Below, piece by piece: positions 52,282 through 62,332 of a stretch of DNA of 64,000 nucleotides (positions within the stretch are counted from its first letter, which is position 1; every line of letters starts with the position of its first letter). The stretch is taken from NCBI GenBank assembly GCA_028689025.1, contig JAQTXA010000001.1:62001-126000 (forward strand), written 5' to 3'. A program made the translations under genes and the position numbers. The stretch comes from Aliarcobacter sp. (GTDB taxonomy: Bacteria > Campylobacterota > Campylobacteria > Campylobacterales > Arcobacteraceae). The notes beneath the pieces are model-generated. The model had not been told where the DNA came from and made no database searches. It saw nothing but the letters and a program-made list of their open reading frames with translations.

Positions 52282-53160
52282 ATTATTTTAATAGATCAAT
52301 CAACAAAAAATCAATTTAGAACTTTTTGTACGGAAAACAAAATCACAGATATGGAAACAGCTGTTCAATACTTTATAGTATTTGGTGGATTAAATATAAA
52401 AATTGATACAACAAAACCTCTACTTGAGTTAATCGAAAAACATATTCTAAATGAATATACAAATCTTAGATACGAAATAAACACAATAAGTGGTGGATAT
52501 AAAGTTGACCATGCAATTTTAACAGGAATTGCCCAAGGTGACAGAAGAACAAACTCATCTTTTAAAAGAGCATTTGTTAGCTTTGAAGAGGGGATGAAAT
52601 GTGTTGAAAAACTAGTAGATAGAGGAATAATAGAAATTGAATCTTCACAACATCACTTAGCAAAAAAAAGAGGTGATGATAAAATTTCTAAAAAACTTCT
52701 TTTTACAACACCTTTTTTAAGATTTTGGTTTGCTTTTGTTTCTCCAATTTATAAAGGAATCAAAGAAAAAGAATACAAGGAGTTTTATGAGCTTTATGAA
52801 AATAAACAAGCTGAATTTGGAAACTTTATTTTTGAAGAGTTAGCAATGGAGTGTCTTAGAGACTCTTTTACAGAAGATCCTATTAAACAATTTGGTAAAT
52901 ATTGGGATGAAAAAGTTGAAATTGATTTAGTTGCAAAAACAACATCTGGAAAAATTATCGCTGGAAATTGCAAATATGTAAATTCAAAACTAAAGAAAAA
53001 TGAATTAAATAAACTAAAAGAAGATTGTAAAACAGCAGATTTAAATGTGGATACTTTTGTAATATTTAGCAAAAGTGGTTTTTCAAATGAGTTAAAATCA
53101 CAAAAGAGTGAGACTCTTAGACTATTTACGCCTAAGAGCTTTAAGCTATTATTAGCTTAA
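52282..53160 (+). CDS. DUF234-like / PD-(D/E)XK-type protein
   Basis: C-terminal FRFWFAFVSP...VEIDLVAKTTSGKIIAGNCKYV; SD AAGGA plus in-frame ATT at 52282 suggests an upstream start (first ATG 52351). Confidence 0.65.
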   Translation: MILIDQSTKNQFRTFCTENKITDMETAVQYFIVFGGLNIKIDTTKPLLELIEKHILNEYTNLRYEINTISGGYKVDHAILTGIAQGDRRTNSSFKRAFVSFEEGMKCVEKLVDRGIIEIESSQHHLAKKRGDDKISKKLLFTTPFLRFWFAFVSPIYKGIKEKEYKEFYELYENKQAEFGNFIFEELAMECLRDSFTEDPIKQFGKYWDEKVEIDLVAKTTSGKIIAGNCKYVNSKLKKNELNKLKEDCKTADLNVDTFVIFSKSGFSNELKSQKSETLRLFTPKSFKLLLA

Positions 53161-53161
53161 A
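53140..53161. terminator. Hairpin over overlapping convergent stop codons
   Basis: TTTAAGCTA-TTAT-TAGCTTAAA; no clear T-run. Confidence 0.4.
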
Positions 53162-54941
53162 CCTCATTCATTCTTATTTCAAACTCTTTATTCATAAGAT
53201 CAAGTTTGATTTGTAAAGCTTCCAATTGAGAAAATTTATCTTCTATATTTTTCTCAATTTTTGGAATATCTCTTGAAAGTTTTACTCTAGCATCTTCAAG
53301 TGAATCTTCTAATTTTTCAATCTCTTCTTCTATTTCTTGCATCTGTTTTTTAATTGGTGTTGTTGCTTTAGATTTCTCAGAAACAATAGCAGCTCTAAGT
53401 TTTTTGCTCTCTTTTTTATTAACTTTAACGGCTTTTTCTTTTTTTACTTCAACAACATCATCATCCCAACCAATTTTTTCTAAGAACTCATCATAAGTTC
53501 CATCAAAACAAGTAGCTTCATCGTTTGCAAATACAATCAATCTATCACAAACTGCTCTTAATAACTCTTCACTGTGAGTTACAATAATACTAGAACCCTC
53601 AAAGGCTTTAATAGCTTTTGTTAATGCTGCAATTGAATCCATATCAAGGTGATTTGTAGGCTCATCTAGGAAAAGTAAGTTTACATCTTTTGCGATGATT
53701 TTTCCAAGCATTACCCTAGATTTCTCTCCCCCTGAAAGAAGTGTGATTTTCTTTTTAGCATTATCTCCACTAAACATCATTAAACCACAAATACTTCTTA
53801 CAACTGATTCTGGTAATTTTGTATTTGTTGAATGGATTTCGTCCATGATTGTGCTATTTAGATTTAAATGAGAAATATTTGTTTGTCCAAAGTGTCCAAA
53901 AACTGTACTTCCATGATAATCAATAGTTCCACTTAAAGCTTTTAGTTCATTTGCAATTACATTTAATAAAGTTGATTTACCTTTACCATTTTTTCCTATA
54001 ATTCCTAATGTTTCACCTCTTTGTAAAGCAAAAGAGATATCTTTAAATAAAATATTATCTTTTGTATATCCAAAACTTACATCTTTTACTTCAACTAAGA
54101 ATTTTGCAGGTGTTTCTTTATAATTAAAATCAAATTTTAAAGTTGAGTCATAACCAATATCTTCTAAAACATCCATCTTCTCTAAGATTTTTACTTTTGA
54201 TTGAGCAAGTGCAGCAGTTGAAGCACGTGCTTTATTTTTTGCAATAAAATCTTCAAGCTCTTTGATTTTTTTATCTTGAGCTATTTTTTGTTTTTCATGG
54301 TGTTCTTCATTACTTGCTAATTGCTCATAGAACTTTTCTGTTCCACCAGCAATCATATAAGCATTTCTTCTGATAATTCCCATTGTATGAGTACAAACAC
54401 TATCCATAAAATCTCTATCATGAGTAATAAGGATTACTTCACCATCAAAGTTTTTAAGAAAGGCTTTTAACCATCTAATAGATAAAATATCCAAGTAGTT
54501 TGTTGGCTCATCTAGAAGTAACATATTTGGTTCAGTTAATAGTAATTTTGCAAGATTTATTCTAATTTGAAAACCACCTGAAAATGATTTTGGCTCTTTT
54601 TCTAAATCTTCTTGAGAAAAACCAAGACCAAATAATATTTTTTCAACTTTGTAAAGACTGAATTTATCATCTTCTGCAAGTGCTAGTGCTGTTTCATCAA
54701 TTAAAGTTTTTTCAGTAAAATCAAAATATTGTTTTAATGCCCCAATTTTATAATTTCTTGGAATCATAACCTCGCCACTATCGGCTTGTTCTTCATTAAG
54801 AATTAATTTGAAAAGAGTAGATTTACCACTACCATTTCGCCCTACTAAACCTATTTTATTACCAGAATTTAGTCTTAAATTTAGTTCACTAAAAAGCTCA
54901 TTTGGTCCATAGCTTTTTGATACATTTGAAAGTTCTATCAT
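53157..54941 (-). CDS. ABC-F family ATPase
   Basis: Two ABC cassettes (GRNGSGKSTLFKL, GKNGKGKSTLLNV; LLLDEPTNYLD, LFLDEPTNHLD), C-terminal coiled coil. Confidence 0.93.
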   Translation of the reverse strand: MIELSNVSKSYGPNELFSELNLRLNSGNKIGLVGRNGSGKSTLFKLILNEEQADSGEVMIPRNYKIGALKQYFDFTEKTLIDETALALAEDDKFSLYKVEKILFGLGFSQEDLEKEPKSFSGGFQIRINLAKLLLTEPNMLLLDEPTNYLDILSIRWLKAFLKNFDGEVILITHDRDFMDSVCTHTMGIIRRNAYMIAGGTEKFYEQLASNEEHHEKQKIAQDKKIKELEDFIAKNKARASTAALAQSKVKILEKMDVLEDIGYDSTLKFDFNYKETPAKFLVEVKDVSFGYTKDNILFKDISFALQRGETLGIIGKNGKGKSTLLNVIANELKALSGTIDYHGSTVFGHFGQTNISHLNLNSTIMDEIHSTNTKLPESVVRSICGLMMFSGDNAKKKITLLSGGEKSRVMLGKIIAKDVNLLFLDEPTNHLDMDSIAALTKAIKAFEGSSIIVTHSEELLRAVCDRLIVFANDEATCFDGTYDEFLEKIGWDDDVVEVKKEKAVKVNKKESKKLRAAIVSEKSKATTPIKKQMQEIEEEIEKLEDSLEDARVKLSRDIPKIEKNIEDKFSQLEALQIKLDLMNKEFEIRMNEV

Positions 54942-55030
54942 GTTTCTCTTTTATTATTGTGTTTTGTATTTGTTTAAGGTTGGGATTATACGATATATGT
55001 GGTTATATGTTGATTAGAGTTAAAATAAAA

Positions 55031-55059
55031 AGAGGCAAGAAGAGAACTTCTTACCTTTT
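55031..55059 (-). terminator. Rho-independent terminator of dapD
   Basis: Minus strand AAGGTAAGAAG-TTCT-CTTCTTGCCTCTTTTT. Confidence 0.75.
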
Positions 55060-55081
55060 AATTCATATAAAAATATAAAGA

Positions 55082-56269
55082 TTAGTGTAAATCAGCGTTT
55101 AATTTAATTTCTCTAGTACTTCTCATAGCGATTGTTTGACCATTTGAAGAGTTAACTCTAAAGTGAACACCATTTACTCCTTGGAAATCACTTCCTTTCA
55201 TAACTGTTGTAATCTCTTTAGTTGGATTAATCTCTTTAAGTGCAGCAACTGCTTTTTCTGATAATGCGATTTTAGTTCCTGGTAAAATTGTAACACCAGC
55301 ATCTAAAATACAACCATCACCAATTGCAGTTCCTGTACAAGAGTTTGCACCTAATAATGTGTTTTCTCCAATAGAAACTGGCACTCCATCAGTTCCTGAA
55401 AGAACTCCAAGAATTGAAGCTCCACCACCAACATCAGATCCAGCTCCAACAACTGCAGAAGATGAAATTCTTCCCTCAACCATTACTGAACCTAAAGTTC
55501 CTGCATTAAAGTTAACATAAGCAGCTCCAGGCATTACAGTTGTTCCTGCTGCTAATTGTGCTCCCATTCTAACTTTTGAAGTCTCTAGGATTCTTGTGTT
55601 ATCAGCAGGGATAATGTGTTGTAAGAATCTTGGGAATTTATCAACCATATCGATAATTGGGTATTTTCCTGAAAGTTTTAATACAATTTCGTTTGCTCTT
55701 AACCAGTCAAGTTCAATTGGTTGATTTCCAACCCAAGCGCAGTTGTGTAATTTACCAAATGCACCAGTTAAGTTTAAACTTCTAAGTGCTGCTTTTCCAG
55801 TTGAAAGTGCATATAGTTTTAAATATACAGCTTCAGTACTTTCAGGTGCAACATCTTCGAAAAGAAATACAACTCTATAATCATCACCTGTTAATCCAGA
55901 ATCTATTGGAAGTGAAGCAAGTGTTGAAATAACTTGAACATTTTTATGTACATCACCTTTTGCTTCAGGTATAAATGGTCTAAAAGCTTCAATACAAGAA
56001 GTTAAAAAGTCATCAGAAATTTTGCATACTAATTCAGATTTTGAAGTATCAACATTCTCACCTGCAACTTTTAAAGCGTTTAATAATACTGCTGCACTTC
56101 CAAAATTTTCATTCCAATTTATTAAAGGGAAAGTTGCTTGTAGTATTTTATCTTTATTGATTTGTCCTCTATCTACTTTTGCAATACCAAATCCGATTGG
56201 ATTTTTGTACCATGATTGTGATTGTATATCATCTACTAATTGTTTGAATTCTTCTTTTGTATAAGCCAT
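55082..56269 (-). CDS. dapD: Tetrahydrodipicolinate N-succinyltransferase
   Basis: Left-handed beta-helix hexapeptides; MPGAAYVNFNAGTLGSVMVEGRISSSAVVGAGSDVGGGASILGVLSG. Confidence 0.93.
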   Translation of the reverse strand: MAYTKEEFKQLVDDIQSQSWYKNPIGFGIAKVDRGQINKDKILQATFPLINWNENFGSAAVLLNALKVAGENVDTSKSELVCKISDDFLTSCIEAFRPFIPEAKGDVHKNVQVISTLASLPIDSGLTGDDYRVVFLFEDVAPESTEAVYLKLYALSTGKAALRSLNLTGAFGKLHNCAWVGNQPIELDWLRANEIVLKLSGKYPIIDMVDKFPRFLQHIIPADNTRILETSKVRMGAQLAAGTTVMPGAAYVNFNAGTLGSVMVEGRISSSAVVGAGSDVGGGASILGVLSGTDGVPVSIGENTLLGANSCTGTAIGDGCILDAGVTILPGTKIALSEKAVAALKEINPTKEITTVMKGSDFQGVNGVHFRVNSSNGQTIAMRSTREIKLNADLH

Positions 56270-56328
56270 TATTTCTCCTATTATTTTTTGATTTATTTTA
56301 CTACAAAGAAGACTAATTTTAGGTTAAT

Positions 56329-58176
56329 TTAGTAAATTGTATCCATATCTATTGAAGCATTTGGACTTTGAATACTATGTAAGGCATTTAAAAGTGCTTT
56401 TATATTGTTTGAGCGAACAAGGATTTCATACCTATATTTATTTGACATTTTAAAAATAGGACTTTGACCAAAACCTACAACTTCTATCTCTTTATTTGCT
56501 TTTAAAAGATGAACATAAGAATCCATTTCATCTTTTATTTTAAGTCCATTGGCATGGGAAAAAGTGATTTTTGCCATCTTTAAAAATGGTGGATAAAGCT
56601 CTTTTCTAAACTCTAGTTCACTTTCTAAAAACTCTTTATAATTTGATTCATTTAAATAGTGATTAAAAAACTCTTCATTTTTTGTTTGAATAATAACTTC
56701 ACCCTCACCTTTTCGCCCACTTCGTCCTGATATTTGAATAAGTAGCGACAAAGCTTTTTCTCTAGCTTTATAAGAATTCATATTTAAAACTGAATCAATC
56801 CCTAGAACTACAGCTAGTTTTACATTATGATAATCATGCCCTTTTGAAAGCATTTGAGTTCCAACTAAAATATCAATTTCACCTTTGTTAAATTCATTTA
56901 ATACAGTTTTTAACTGGGTATTTGTTTTTATTTGGTCACGGTCAAATCTTTTTATCACTTTTTGAGGGAATAATTCTTTTAATTCCTCTTCAATTTGAGC
57001 AGTTCCAACTCGAAGATTGTGAATAATTCCACTATGACATGATGGGCAAGTTTCAGGAATTTGTTGGGCATATCCACAATAGTGACACTTTAGCGCTAAA
57101 TCATTTTTATGTAAACTCATAGAAACAGAACAATAAGGACACTCAACAGATTTCCCACAAGTTGTACAAATTTGATATTTAAAATTAGCACGTGTTGGTA
57201 AAAATACGATTACTTGGTTTCCACCAGCTATAGTTTTTGCTATTTTATCTATGATTTTTAATGAAAGATTTGCTTCACTTTCATCAAAACTATAAGATTT
57301 ATTTGTATCATGGTAAGTTGATTCTAGTCTAAAAAATGGGATTTTATGAAAAGAGCCAGCTGAAACCGTTGCACTTCCTAAAATAAGTTGAATATCAAAC
57401 TTTTTTGCCATATAAATAGCTAAATCTTTTGTATGAAATCTAGGTTTTGAATCACTTTTGTAAGACTCATCATGCTCTTCATCAACTACAATTACACCCA
57501 AATTACTAAATGGCAAAAATAGAGCTGACCTTGCACCTGCAATTAATTTTATAGTTCCCTCTTGTAAGCCTTTTAAAATTTCTTCTTTTTTCTTTTTTGT
57601 GATTTTTGAGTGCCAAATAGCTACACTTTTCCCAAAAACCTTTTCAAGTCTTTTTTCCATTTGAGGAGTTAGGGAAATTTCAGGCATTAATAAAATTGCT
57701 TGTTTGTTTTGATTTAGATGCTCTTCTATAATTTTTATATAAACTTCTGTTTTTCCAGCACCTGTGTTTGCAAAAAGTAAAGCTTGTTTTTTTTCATCTA
57801 AAAATCTTTTTGCTTTTTCTTGCTCAAAAGATAAAACTATTTTACTATCAAATTTTATTTCATCAAAACTTTTACTAATATTTTTATCAAAACAGTTATA
57901 AACACTCAAAGCTTCACCAAGAGAACAAACATAATATTGAGATACAAAGTTGGCAATTAAAAGCATTTTCTCATCAAAATACTCATTTGAAACTTCTGAA
58001 ATATCTGTACATTTAAAAGTTGGTTTTTCTACTTCTTTTATTACAACTGCTTCATCTAGATTTTTTCTTTGTCTTAGTTTTATTAAAACTTTTGCACCAA
58101 TATCTAATTTTTCTTCACTTTGAAAAGTTAGATTATTTAGTGGTGATTTTAAAAGAGCAAGTTCATAAAAATACAT
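56329..58176 (-). CDS. priA: Primosomal replication helicase PriA
   Basis: FANTGAGKTEVYIKIIEEHL, VDEEHDESYK, CTTCGKSVECPYCSVSMSLHK zinc motifs, GTQMLSKGHDYHNVKLAVVLGID. Confidence 0.96.
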   Translation of the reverse strand: MYFYELALLKSPLNNLTFQSEEKLDIGAKVLIKLRQRKNLDEAVVIKEVEKPTFKCTDISEVSNEYFDEKMLLIANFVSQYYVCSLGEALSVYNCFDKNISKSFDEIKFDSKIVLSFEQEKAKRFLDEKKQALLFANTGAGKTEVYIKIIEEHLNQNKQAILLMPEISLTPQMEKRLEKVFGKSVAIWHSKITKKKKEEILKGLQEGTIKLIAGARSALFLPFSNLGVIVVDEEHDESYKSDSKPRFHTKDLAIYMAKKFDIQLILGSATVSAGSFHKIPFFRLESTYHDTNKSYSFDESEANLSLKIIDKIAKTIAGGNQVIVFLPTRANFKYQICTTCGKSVECPYCSVSMSLHKNDLALKCHYCGYAQQIPETCPSCHSGIIHNLRVGTAQIEEELKELFPQKVIKRFDRDQIKTNTQLKTVLNEFNKGEIDILVGTQMLSKGHDYHNVKLAVVLGIDSVLNMNSYKAREKALSLLIQISGRSGRKGEGEVIIQTKNEEFFNHYLNESNYKEFLESELEFRKELYPPFLKMAKITFSHANGLKIKDEMDSYVHLLKANKEIEVVGFGQSPIFKMSNKYRYEILVRSNNIKALLNALHSIQSPNASIDMDTIY

Positions 58177-58613
58177 TATTCAATCTCACTACATAGCTCA
58201 ACTGAACTTTTACATATAATCTTTTCATCTTCAAAAGAGAATAGAATATTTTTATCAGGCGAGAGATAAAAAGTATAAGAATTATTTGATGTTTTTGCCC
58301 ACATTCCAGACTCTTTTTTAGTAGTATTTGTTGAAATAATTGAAAAATCTATTACATTAGTAAAAAGTTTTTCTCCGACACTATTCAAAGTTGCCTCATC
58401 TAAAGAGATTATTTCTTGATTATTTGAAAGTAAAATATTTTTACTTTTTTGATTTGTTATTGCATTTTGGATTAAAGCCACTTGTGATTTTAAAGTAGTT
58501 ATGTTTTTATTGTAATTTAAATTTGTAAATTTAGGAATAGCGAAAGAGGTAATAATAGCTATTAAAACTATAGCAATTATCATTTCTAATAATGAAAAAC
58601 TTTTAATTTTCAA
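58176..58613 (-). CDS. Type IV prepilin-like/pseudopilin
   Basis: SFSLLEMIIAIVLIAIITSFAIPKF. Confidence 0.75.
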   Translation of the reverse strand: MKIKSFSLLEMIIAIVLIAIITSFAIPKFTNLNYNKNITTLKSQVALIQNAITNQKSKNILLSNNQEIISLDEATLNSVGEKLFTNVIDFSIISTNTTKKESGMWAKTSNNSYTFYLSPDKNILFSFEDEKIICKSSVELCSEIE

Positions 58614-58819
58614 AACCTTGAAAGTTTATTTGTAATTTCTTCAATATCTTTTTTTAAGCCATGATGTTCTTGAGATAATCGTAAATATGCAACTAATAAA
58701 TCTTTAGTATCATTATTTTTTGCTAAATCTAGATATTTTGAAAGCTCTAAATATATATTTTCATCAATAGTTATAGTATATGCCATATTATTTATATGAA
58801 ATGTTACTTCTTTATTCAC
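58610..58819 (-). CDS. Small protein, possibly ZapA-like
   Basis: VTFHINNMAYTITIDENIYLELSKYLD followed by a short coiled coil; weak resemblance only. Confidence 0.35.
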   Translation of the reverse strand: MNKEVTFHINNMAYTITIDENIYLELSKYLDLAKNNDTKDLLVAYLRLSQEHHGLKKDIEEITNKLSRF

Positions 58820-59012
58820 TATTTCGTGCCTTTATTAACGTTAATGTACTATCTATTCTTAGAAACATATCTTGATTATTTCTAACTAGTTCATCATTTT
58901 CATTTTTCATAGAATCTAATTCTTGTTGTAATGATTGATTTTCTAATCTTAATTTATCATAATCGTGAATTAATTTATCAATTTTAGTATTTAGTGTTTC
59001 TATTATTTCCAT
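58812..59012 (-). CDS. Small coiled-coil protein, possibly ZapB-like
   Basis: 66 aa, essentially all heptad coiled coil (LNTKIDKLIHDYDKLRLENQSLQQELDSMKNENDELV). Confidence 0.4.
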   Translation of the reverse strand: MEIIETLNTKIDKLIHDYDKLRLENQSLQQELDSMKNENDELVRNNQDMFLRIDSTLTLIKARNSE

Positions 59013-59065
59013 GTATGCATTTTATCTAAAAATTCCTACTATTAGAATTTAAATTATACTAATTG

Positions 59066-59476
59066 TTATATTTTTTTCTCATTTACAAATATTTTAGCAA
59101 CTTCATATAACATTGCAACTGATTTTCCCCATTGAGAGTAATCATTTACGTCACTTACGTCTATTCCAAAACTCTCTGATATTTTTTGTATTAATTTTTT
59201 TTCATTTAAATTAAAAGTATGATCAATATGAATTAAAATCATTAACTCTAAAATTACTATTCGTTTACTTGATTCTGATTTAAAATCTTTTAATATTTTG
59301 TCTAAACTAAAATTATCAAAATCAAAAGAATCTAAATTCTCTATTCCCATTTCAGTACAATATTCTAAAATAATCTCTTCTTCTTGTTTTCCATATTTAT
59401 TGTCTATTCTTGCAAGGTAGTGAGCCAATTGTAAAAAAGAAAATTTCTCTTTTGACTCTAATTTCATTAATAACAT
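59066..59476 (-). CDS. Hypothetical, TerB-like fold suspected
   Basis: LAHYLARIDNKYGKQEEEIILEYCTEMGI...HIDHTFNLNEKKLIQKISESFGID resembles the TerB repeat pattern. Confidence 0.4.
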   Translation of the reverse strand: MLLMKLESKEKFSFLQLAHYLARIDNKYGKQEEEIILEYCTEMGIENLDSFDFDNFSLDKILKDFKSESSKRIVILELMILIHIDHTFNLNEKKLIQKISESFGIDVSDVNDYSQWGKSVAMLYEVAKIFVNEKKI

Positions 59477-59554
59477 CTTATAATTCCTATTTGTATATAT
59501 TATTATTCTAATAAAAATTGGTTAACAATCAATAAATGAATACTTATTGTTTTT

Positions 59555-60874
59555 TCAAACTATCCGACATTTTCCCACTCTTTTTGCCTCATATAAAGAC
59601 TCATCAGCTCTTGAAATTAAATCATCAATACTGTTATCTCCTGCTTGATAGTATGAAGTTCCTATACTAATTGAGAAATTATACTCTTTATCTTTATTAT
59701 ATTCGTTTACTTTATTCATAACTTTATTTGCAACTAATCTTGCACTTAAAATATTCGTATTAGGTAATAAAATTATAAACTCATCTCCACCAAATCTAAC
59801 AACCAAATCACTTTCTCGTATACTTGCCTTTGATATTTTCACCAACTCTTTTATTACAATATCACCTATTTCATGACCAAAAGTATCATTTATAATTTTA
59901 AAATCATCTAAATCAAGTAATAATAAAGATAAATCTTTATCCTCTCTTTTTACAATTTTTAGATACTCAAATGAAAACTCATTTAAATATCTTCTATTGT
60001 ATGCACCTGTTAGTGGATCTGTATTTGCTAATCTTTCTTGGTATATTCTTTTTGTCTCTTCTAAAATCAGTTTATTTGTTCTTCTATCTAATTCAACAAT
60101 CATATTGTTAAAATTACTACTTAATCTATCTATTTCAAAAACACCACAAGGTTCAAGGCTTTTTATATCTTTTTTCATTCCTAAATTTTTTGTAAATTGT
60201 ATTATTTTTAATAAAGGTTGATTAATTCTATCTGTAAATTCTTTTGCTTTGAAAGATACGTAAAAAAAGAATAATATAAAAAAAATCAATACAGAAAAGG
60301 CCAAAACATAAGCTAATTTCTCATAATATTTTCCTAAATTTTGAATCCCATCTAAAATCTTATCTTCGGATATAAAAGCAACAACATAGGTTGAATTTTT
60401 AGGAACTTTTATAGAAAATAGAAGGTAATTTTTTTTATTTATTACTATTTTATTTAGATTTCTCTCTTTTAGAATCTCTTTGAAGTAATTTACAATTTTT
60501 AAATCTTGATGGCTAAAAATATTGATTTTATTTTCTTGTAAATTTAGTATATTTTGAATTTGTTCATCAACAAATAATATCTTTCCTGAATTGTCGATTA
60601 TAAGAATTTTACCATCATAAGGAAGTTTCATTTGAGTGAAGTGATGAATTGAAGAATCTAAGGAATCTTCAGTTATTGATTGTGTTTGATTTTCTACAAT
60701 TAAGGAGATTGAGTTTTCTACATCATTTAATAAAAAGTTTGCACTTTTATCAATCATGTTTTTATTTATTATAAAATAAAAAAATACCAAAAACAACTCT
60801 ATCAAAAATATTGATATAAGAGATGTTCTCAAATAATTTTTATAAAGTACTCTTTCTAAAGTTATTTTCTTCAT
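59555..60874 (-). CDS. Membrane diguanylate cyclase (sensor + HAMP-like + GGDEF)
   Basis: Two TMs flanking a periplasmic domain; RFGGDEFIILLPN. Confidence 0.9.
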   Translation of the reverse strand: MKKITLERVLYKNYLRTSLISIFLIELFLVFFYFIINKNMIDKSANFLLNDVENSISLIVENQTQSITEDSLDSSIHHFTQMKLPYDGKILIIDNSGKILFVDEQIQNILNLQENKINIFSHQDLKIVNYFKEILKERNLNKIVINKKNYLLFSIKVPKNSTYVVAFISEDKILDGIQNLGKYYEKLAYVLAFSVLIFFILFFFYVSFKAKEFTDRINQPLLKIIQFTKNLGMKKDIKSLEPCGVFEIDRLSSNFNNMIVELDRRTNKLILEETKRIYQERLANTDPLTGAYNRRYLNEFSFEYLKIVKREDKDLSLLLLDLDDFKIINDTFGHEIGDIVIKELVKISKASIRESDLVVRFGGDEFIILLPNTNILSARLVANKVMNKVNEYNKDKEYNFSISIGTSYYQAGDNSIDDLISRADESLYEAKRVGKCRIV

Positions 60875-60969
60875 TTTAAAGCCTTTGAATATAGCCTCTA
60901 CTGGAAATTATAATATCATAACTTTGTGGGAAAATGAATACTTTTATTTGTATCTTTTAATAAATAATT

Positions 60970-61317
60970 TTATTCTAGTTCTAAACTCATTAAATACATA
61001 TCTTCGCCATCTGTAACTTTTATATTTACACTTTGGCATTTTGGACAGCAAAATTCATTTTTTTCTAAAGTTGAAATCGTGCCACAATCAAAACACTCAA
61101 TGACCACTTTTTGATGATTTATCAAAAAAACTGCATCGTGGCAGACTGTTTGTTCTTTAAAAGTATCAAAAGCAGTTTGAAGTAAATCAGGTTCAACTCC
61201 ACTTAAAACTCCAATTTTTACTACTACTTTTGTAACTTTTTTTGAGTCATTTGTTCTAGCGTGTTCTTCACAACTTTCTAATAAAGATTGAACGATACTA
61301 TATTCGTGCATTAACAA
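60970..61317 (-). CDS. hypA: Hydrogenase nickel incorporation protein HypA
   Basis: MHEYSIVQSLLESCEEHA; zinc Cys pairs CFDCG/CCPKC. Confidence 0.95.
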   Translation of the reverse strand: MLMHEYSIVQSLLESCEEHARTNDSKKVTKVVVKIGVLSGVEPDLLQTAFDTFKEQTVCHDAVFLINHQKVVIECFDCGTISTLEKNEFCCPKCQSVNIKVTDGEDMYLMSLELE

Positions 61318-62309
61318 ATCCTTGGAAGAAGTTCACCTGTTGGTGTATCTAAAAATCTTTTTGTTCCCCAAGAACTATTTAGTATTACTTTTTGAGAATA
61401 TTGTTGAGTTACCTTTCCAATAACACAAGCTTTTGAAGCTTCTGGAAATGTTTGTAAAACTTCAATAGCTTTTAAAGCATCCTCTTTAGGAATTGCTAAA
61501 ACAAAAGTTCCCTCATTTGCAAGATTTGTTGCTTCAAAACCTAACATCTCACAAATTCCTTTTACCTCATCGCATACTGGAATTTTTTCTTCTTCTACTT
61601 CTATACAAATATTTGATTGTTTTGCCCACTCGTTTAACACAGCACTCACTCCACCTCTCGTGGCATCTCTTAAAGCTGTTATTTTAATACCTGCATCAAT
61701 CAAAGCTTTTACTTGCGGATATAAAGAGTTACAGTCGCTTTTAAGGTCTGAGTTCATATCCATACCCTCTCGTGCAGCAAAAATAGTAGCACCATGAGCG
61801 CCAATATCTCTATTTACTAGGATTACATCTTCTGTAGTTATATTGTTTGAGCTAATACCTTTGTATAGAATCTCTCCAATTCCTGTAGTGTTTATAAAGA
61901 TTTTATCAACTGCACCTTTGGGAACTACCTTTGTATCTCCACTTACAACAATAGCTCCATTTACTTCAAGCTCTTTTTTCATGGAAGCTACAATTCTTTC
62001 AAGTTGCTCTACTTCAAAACCCTCTTCAATAATAACTGAGCAAGTAAGATACTTTGGTTTGGCTCCCATCATAGCTAAGTCATTACAAGTTCCACAAATG
62101 GCTAATTTTCCAATATCAGCTCCACTAAAAAACAAAGGACTAACTGTAAATGAATCTGTACTAAAAGCTAATGTTCCATTTTGAATAACAGCTGCATCTT
62201 CACTTTTTTCTAATATCTCATTTTTAAAAGCATTATAAAATACTTTGTTTATAAGCTCATTGTTTTCAGCTCCACCATTTCCATGTGCTAGTGTTATTGT
62301 TTTAGTCAT
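61311..62309 (-). CDS. hypE: Hydrogenase maturation factor HypE
   Basis: LAHGNGGAENNELI; CGTCNDLAMMGAKP; RDATRGGVSAVLNEWA; C-terminal PRIC. Confidence 0.96.
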   Translation of the reverse strand: MTKTITLAHGNGGAENNELINKVFYNAFKNEILEKSEDAAVIQNGTLAFSTDSFTVSPLFFSGADIGKLAICGTCNDLAMMGAKPKYLTCSVIIEEGFEVEQLERIVASMKKELEVNGAIVVSGDTKVVPKGAVDKIFINTTGIGEILYKGISSNNITTEDVILVNRDIGAHGATIFAAREGMDMNSDLKSDCNSLYPQVKALIDAGIKITALRDATRGGVSAVLNEWAKQSNICIEVEEEKIPVCDEVKGICEMLGFEATNLANEGTFVLAIPKEDALKAIEVLQTFPEASKACVIGKVTQQYSQKVILNSSWGTKRFLDTPTGELLPRIC

Positions 62310-62332
62310 TTTTCAACCTATTTTTAAATTTC

